A stretch of DNA of 64,000 nt. It comes from Lycocorax pyrrhopterus obiensis. Lineage: Eukaryota; Chordata; Aves; Passeriformes; Paradisaeidae. A program made the translations under genes and the position numbers. Shown here in pieces: positions 60,894 through 64,000 of this stretch. Position 1 is the first letter of the stretch. Every line of letters starts with the position of its first letter. The stretch is taken from the NCBI GenBank assembly GCA_014706295.1, contig JACSVZ010000007.1, positions 58,046,975 through 58,110,974 on the forward strand, in the 5' to 3' direction. Under the pieces are notes generated by a model. The model was not told where the DNA came from, ran no database searches, and saw only the letters and a list, made by a program, of their open reading frames with translations.

Positions 60894-63800
60894 TTTCTTT
60901 CATTCTGTGGCTGCTGGGATGGGGTGGTGGGAGAGGTATCCTTTCCTTTTGGGGGAAGCTTGAGTGCTGCTGAGCACTTGCCACAAGAGGTCACTGCAAG
61001 AGCTGCTGCATTCCCAGGTTAATGTTGAAACCTGAGAGAAGGGAAAAAATTAAATTGTTTTTTTTTTTTTTGAGGAAACATTCTGATTTTCTTATTGCAG
61101 TTGGAAGGAGTATACAGCCAAAGAATAATGTCAGGAAGTGGAAATACATTTAATTAGCCTGTTTTACAGGGTGCTGTCTGGTGGTGAACTGGGATTTTAA
61201 GTTATTCTCTTGAATAGCTGAAGGAAATAGGATTTTCTGATTTGATAACATTAAATAATAGAAGATTTTGGAGTTGGTACATTAATAATCTGCTTTTCAG
61301 ATTAAAAAAAAGGACAATACTCGTTCAATCAGCACACTCAGGGGACTGGCTATTGTAAATGCTAAGCCAGGGGTATCCCAAGTGGCCAGGGCCTGACTCC
61401 ACACCCTGAAGGGGTTCTGGGACCAGTCCTGCTGAAAGCTTTGCTTCAGCCACTGGCACAGAGAGGAGAGCACAGGAGATGCAGTCAGTTTTCTGCCCAA
61501 ACGTGGGGGTTTTTTTTTTTGAGAAGCAGCCAGGCTGTGTGGAACTGCAGCCAGGACTCGCTGCGGGTGCAGTGTTTGCAAGAGGAGCCCCCTGTCTGAA
61601 CAGCTCCTGTTACCACAATTTTCTCCTCTGGGAATGTGAAGCCAACACTCTCATTTGTATAAAGCTGGAAGTCTGGATTCTGGTTGCTCCCTGAGGGTGC
61701 CTGTGTGCCTTGAGTGAGAGCTACAGCATGCTCCAGTTTAAATTTAGTCTCAGTACATCTATGTTGTGTTCTGCATAATTTTAATAGAGAGCAGATTCAG
61801 CAGTGCCATTTAGATGATAACCGGGATAGGTGAGGGTTAGTTTAATTCTAGGGTAAATGGATGTGTGGGGGAGAAACTGTTATCAGAATTGTACGAAATG
61901 TCATTTTTCAGGTAATTCGTAGAGATGCTCTCATGTCCTTATTGCTTCAGAGCTCTTCCTGGGGTCAGCAATGTGCCACAGTTAAGGCTGGGGCTGTTTG
62001 TGGGCTTCCACATTCCAGATGATTACAGTTAATTTTCTAAGTTTTCAGGAGGTAAATTTCAGGCAGACTCTAATTTTTCTTCTTGAGCTCGCTTGCTAAA
62101 TTGCTGAAAGCTTCTGTGTTCCCAGCTGAGCGACTTACATGTGGATTTAACATTTCAGCCAGTGCTGGATTATTCGGCTTCTGTTTTATTTGAGGAGCAC
62201 GTTTTTGGGCAGGAAATGGATCATTTCAGCGTAGTCAGTGTGGTGACACCTTGCTCTGGGTTTAGCCCTCGTTGCATCTTCATAATATGAGTGTTAAATA
62301 AAGACAACACTGGCACAGAAAGGTGACGTAAAGAGTTGGTCCTTTGAGAGTGGTTTTTTTTTTCAGGCAAGCAACACTTAATGTACTGGGTAAATTGGAT
62401 GACACTGATGTTTTGCATGCTTTAAAGACACTGGGGAAATTATAGCTTTGTTAGAAAACAGCACTGTGGTTTTACAGACTGGAGCACAAAGTGCTGGTGG
62501 AGGTTGCTGCTTCAAGAACAGAAGTTCTTCTGCAGCCGAGCCCAGAGCTGGAGGGATGTTGGTGCCTGCTGAGGCAGATTTCAGAGGGCTGTGCCCTCCA
62601 AAGGGGCTTAAGGTCTTCCTCTGTGTTCCATGGGGATGCAGCACATCTTGAGCATGTGGTTGGAGTCACCACAGACAACACTGGGCACTGTCAGGGCCAA
62701 GACCTCCTCAGGAAAACTGAGAAAATTAAAAAAGAGAACTTTTTTTGGACACCCCTCCCGAGTACACACACAGAGGAGCACCACCAGTTTTCCAAGATGC
62801 TCTAAGCAAGTCTGCAGAAATATGCTGACCCTGTGTAGTTACGAGGAGAATCGGCTGACAGCAGTTGAAGTGGTTTGGGGCTTTTATATTAGCAAAAAAG
62901 GGCAATTCACAGCCCCTGTGAGGTCTGGGCTGCCTTTACTCTGCAGTGGAAGGGTGGTAGTTCTGAAGGACAGCTCTGTGTAAAGCTGTTAGAGGTAGGA
63001 ATTTGTTCCTAGAGGGAAACACTGCTGCTTTTTGTTATTATAATCATTATTGTTGTTTGTGTTCTGTTACTACTTTATTTTCTTTACAGCATCTTTTCAG
63101 TGGTGACCTTTCTAAAAAAGGTCAGTTGCCTGTTTCCTTGAAAAGAGATGGCATTCTCAGAAATGGTGATTTAAACAATTTTGGTTACAAGTGATACCCA
63201 AGCATTTGAGAAAAGATGATTAGAGACAACGTTTCTCACTTGGTTAAGCATATCTCCTGGAATGATTTAGCTGTTCTTGCTCTCCTGTCATTACATAACA
63301 TGAATTTTACACTGCTTTGGGCATTTTGTTAGTTAAAAAAATTGCTCGCACACTGTGGTCATTTTATTTTAATAGCAAGCACAAGGCTCAGCACTGTGTT
63401 GAGTGCTAGCTACTGCAAGGTAGAGTAAGATTAAAGGCTTGCTGCTCTACAGCATAGGCTGCCTTCACACAAAAGAGCCTTTTTACAAAATACAAGCGTG
63501 GCAACAGCAAATGCAGTGCCTTTTAAAAAATTGTTTTCCTCAATTGTGTTTCCCAGCCTGAAGTTTTGCTGACTGTATGCCTCTAATACCCCGTTTCCTT
63601 GCCATCAGCATTAAACCTTGTAAATAGGAGAGTTATATTAGCTAATAAAAAGCCCTCTGCCTTCCTAAGAGGAATCTGGCAACTCTGAGACAGACGAGTC
63701 TGCTGGCAGACCCTGCTTTCCTTACAGACAGACTCTGGTGTTTGGAGGTGTCTAGTCAAGGAGCATACACAACCTACAGAGTTGTGATTTGGGCTCTCTA

Positions 63801-64000
63801 CAGTACATCAGAAAGGGGAATGGCTGGAGAAGTTGGTTGGTGGAGGCCATGACATCAAGACAAGCTTAAAAATAATAAAAATTGACCTTTTATCTGTAAG
63901 GAAATGCGAAGTGGGCATGCACTTTCAGCGCGTCAGAGAAATCCAAGAAGGATGAACACATCACCAGAGATTTCAGGGCAATCATGGTGTGAGTTTCGAA

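Larger units (their letters stand above)
55525..64000 (+). other. KCNH5: KCNH5 intron 1 (5' part)
   Basis: From the exon 1 donor to the window end no PAS-domain exon is visible on the plus strand, so the whole stretch is taken as intron 1. It begins in the CpG island, then is AT-leaning unique sequence with a T-run at about 55761-55773 and the long pentanucleotide array at 60594-60893. No clear CR1 fragment was recognised here, unlike the intergenic spacer. Short open frames (for example around 58230-58840 and 62370-62980) overlap on both strands and resemble no known family. Confidence 0.75.

Noticed and set aside
60546..61022. Predicted 130-160-residue proteins of Ser-Leu-Phe or Arg-Glu-Lys repeats
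   Set aside because: Pure translation of the (TTCTC)n array. All frames are open because the unit contains no stop in any phase.

Overview
The window looks like bird nuclear DNA. It is AT-leaning and non-coding for most of its length, and its interspersed repeats are nearly all 3' fragments of CR1 non-LTR retrotransposons, many ending in the ATTCTATG-like tail typical of avian CR1. Only two protein-coding exons can be supported. Both are first coding exons of vertebrate genes that sit next to each other in the human 14q23 region. A passerine or other neoavian is plausible from the CR1 types, but the sequence alone does not settle the species.

Layout: bases 1-11443 are the start of RHOJ intron 1 (minus strand), with one pentanucleotide array fused to a CR1 tail. 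RHOJ coding exon 1 lies at 11444-11621 (minus), followed by its CAG-rich 5' leader and a promoter region that is not CpG-rich. The leader carries a short upstream ORF whose stop codon overlaps the RHOJ start codon. From about 11.9 kb to 54.6 kb is a gene-free spacer with eleven CR1 fragments, simple repeats and otherwise unremarkable unique sequence. A strong CpG island at about 54.6-55.7 kb holds the KCNH5 5' leader and coding exon 1 (55452-55524, plus). The rest, 55525-64000, is the start of KCNH5 intron 1, which contains a very long, almost perfect (TTCTC)n array at about 60594-60893.

RHOJ (a Cdc42-family small GTPase) and KCNH5 (the EAG2 voltage-gated potassium channel) are transcribed divergently, with about 43.8 kb between their start codons. 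The two genes are not functionally linked. Their head-to-head placement matches the human arrangement and identifies the locus.

I found no RNA gene, CRISPR array, prokaryotic feature, endogenous retrovirus or intact mobile element. Almost all other open reading frames are chance products. The points most worth a second look are the translational architecture of the two 5' leaders (both have uORFs, and KCNH5 has an unusually long upstream open frame in phase with its start) and the two pentanucleotide arrays.
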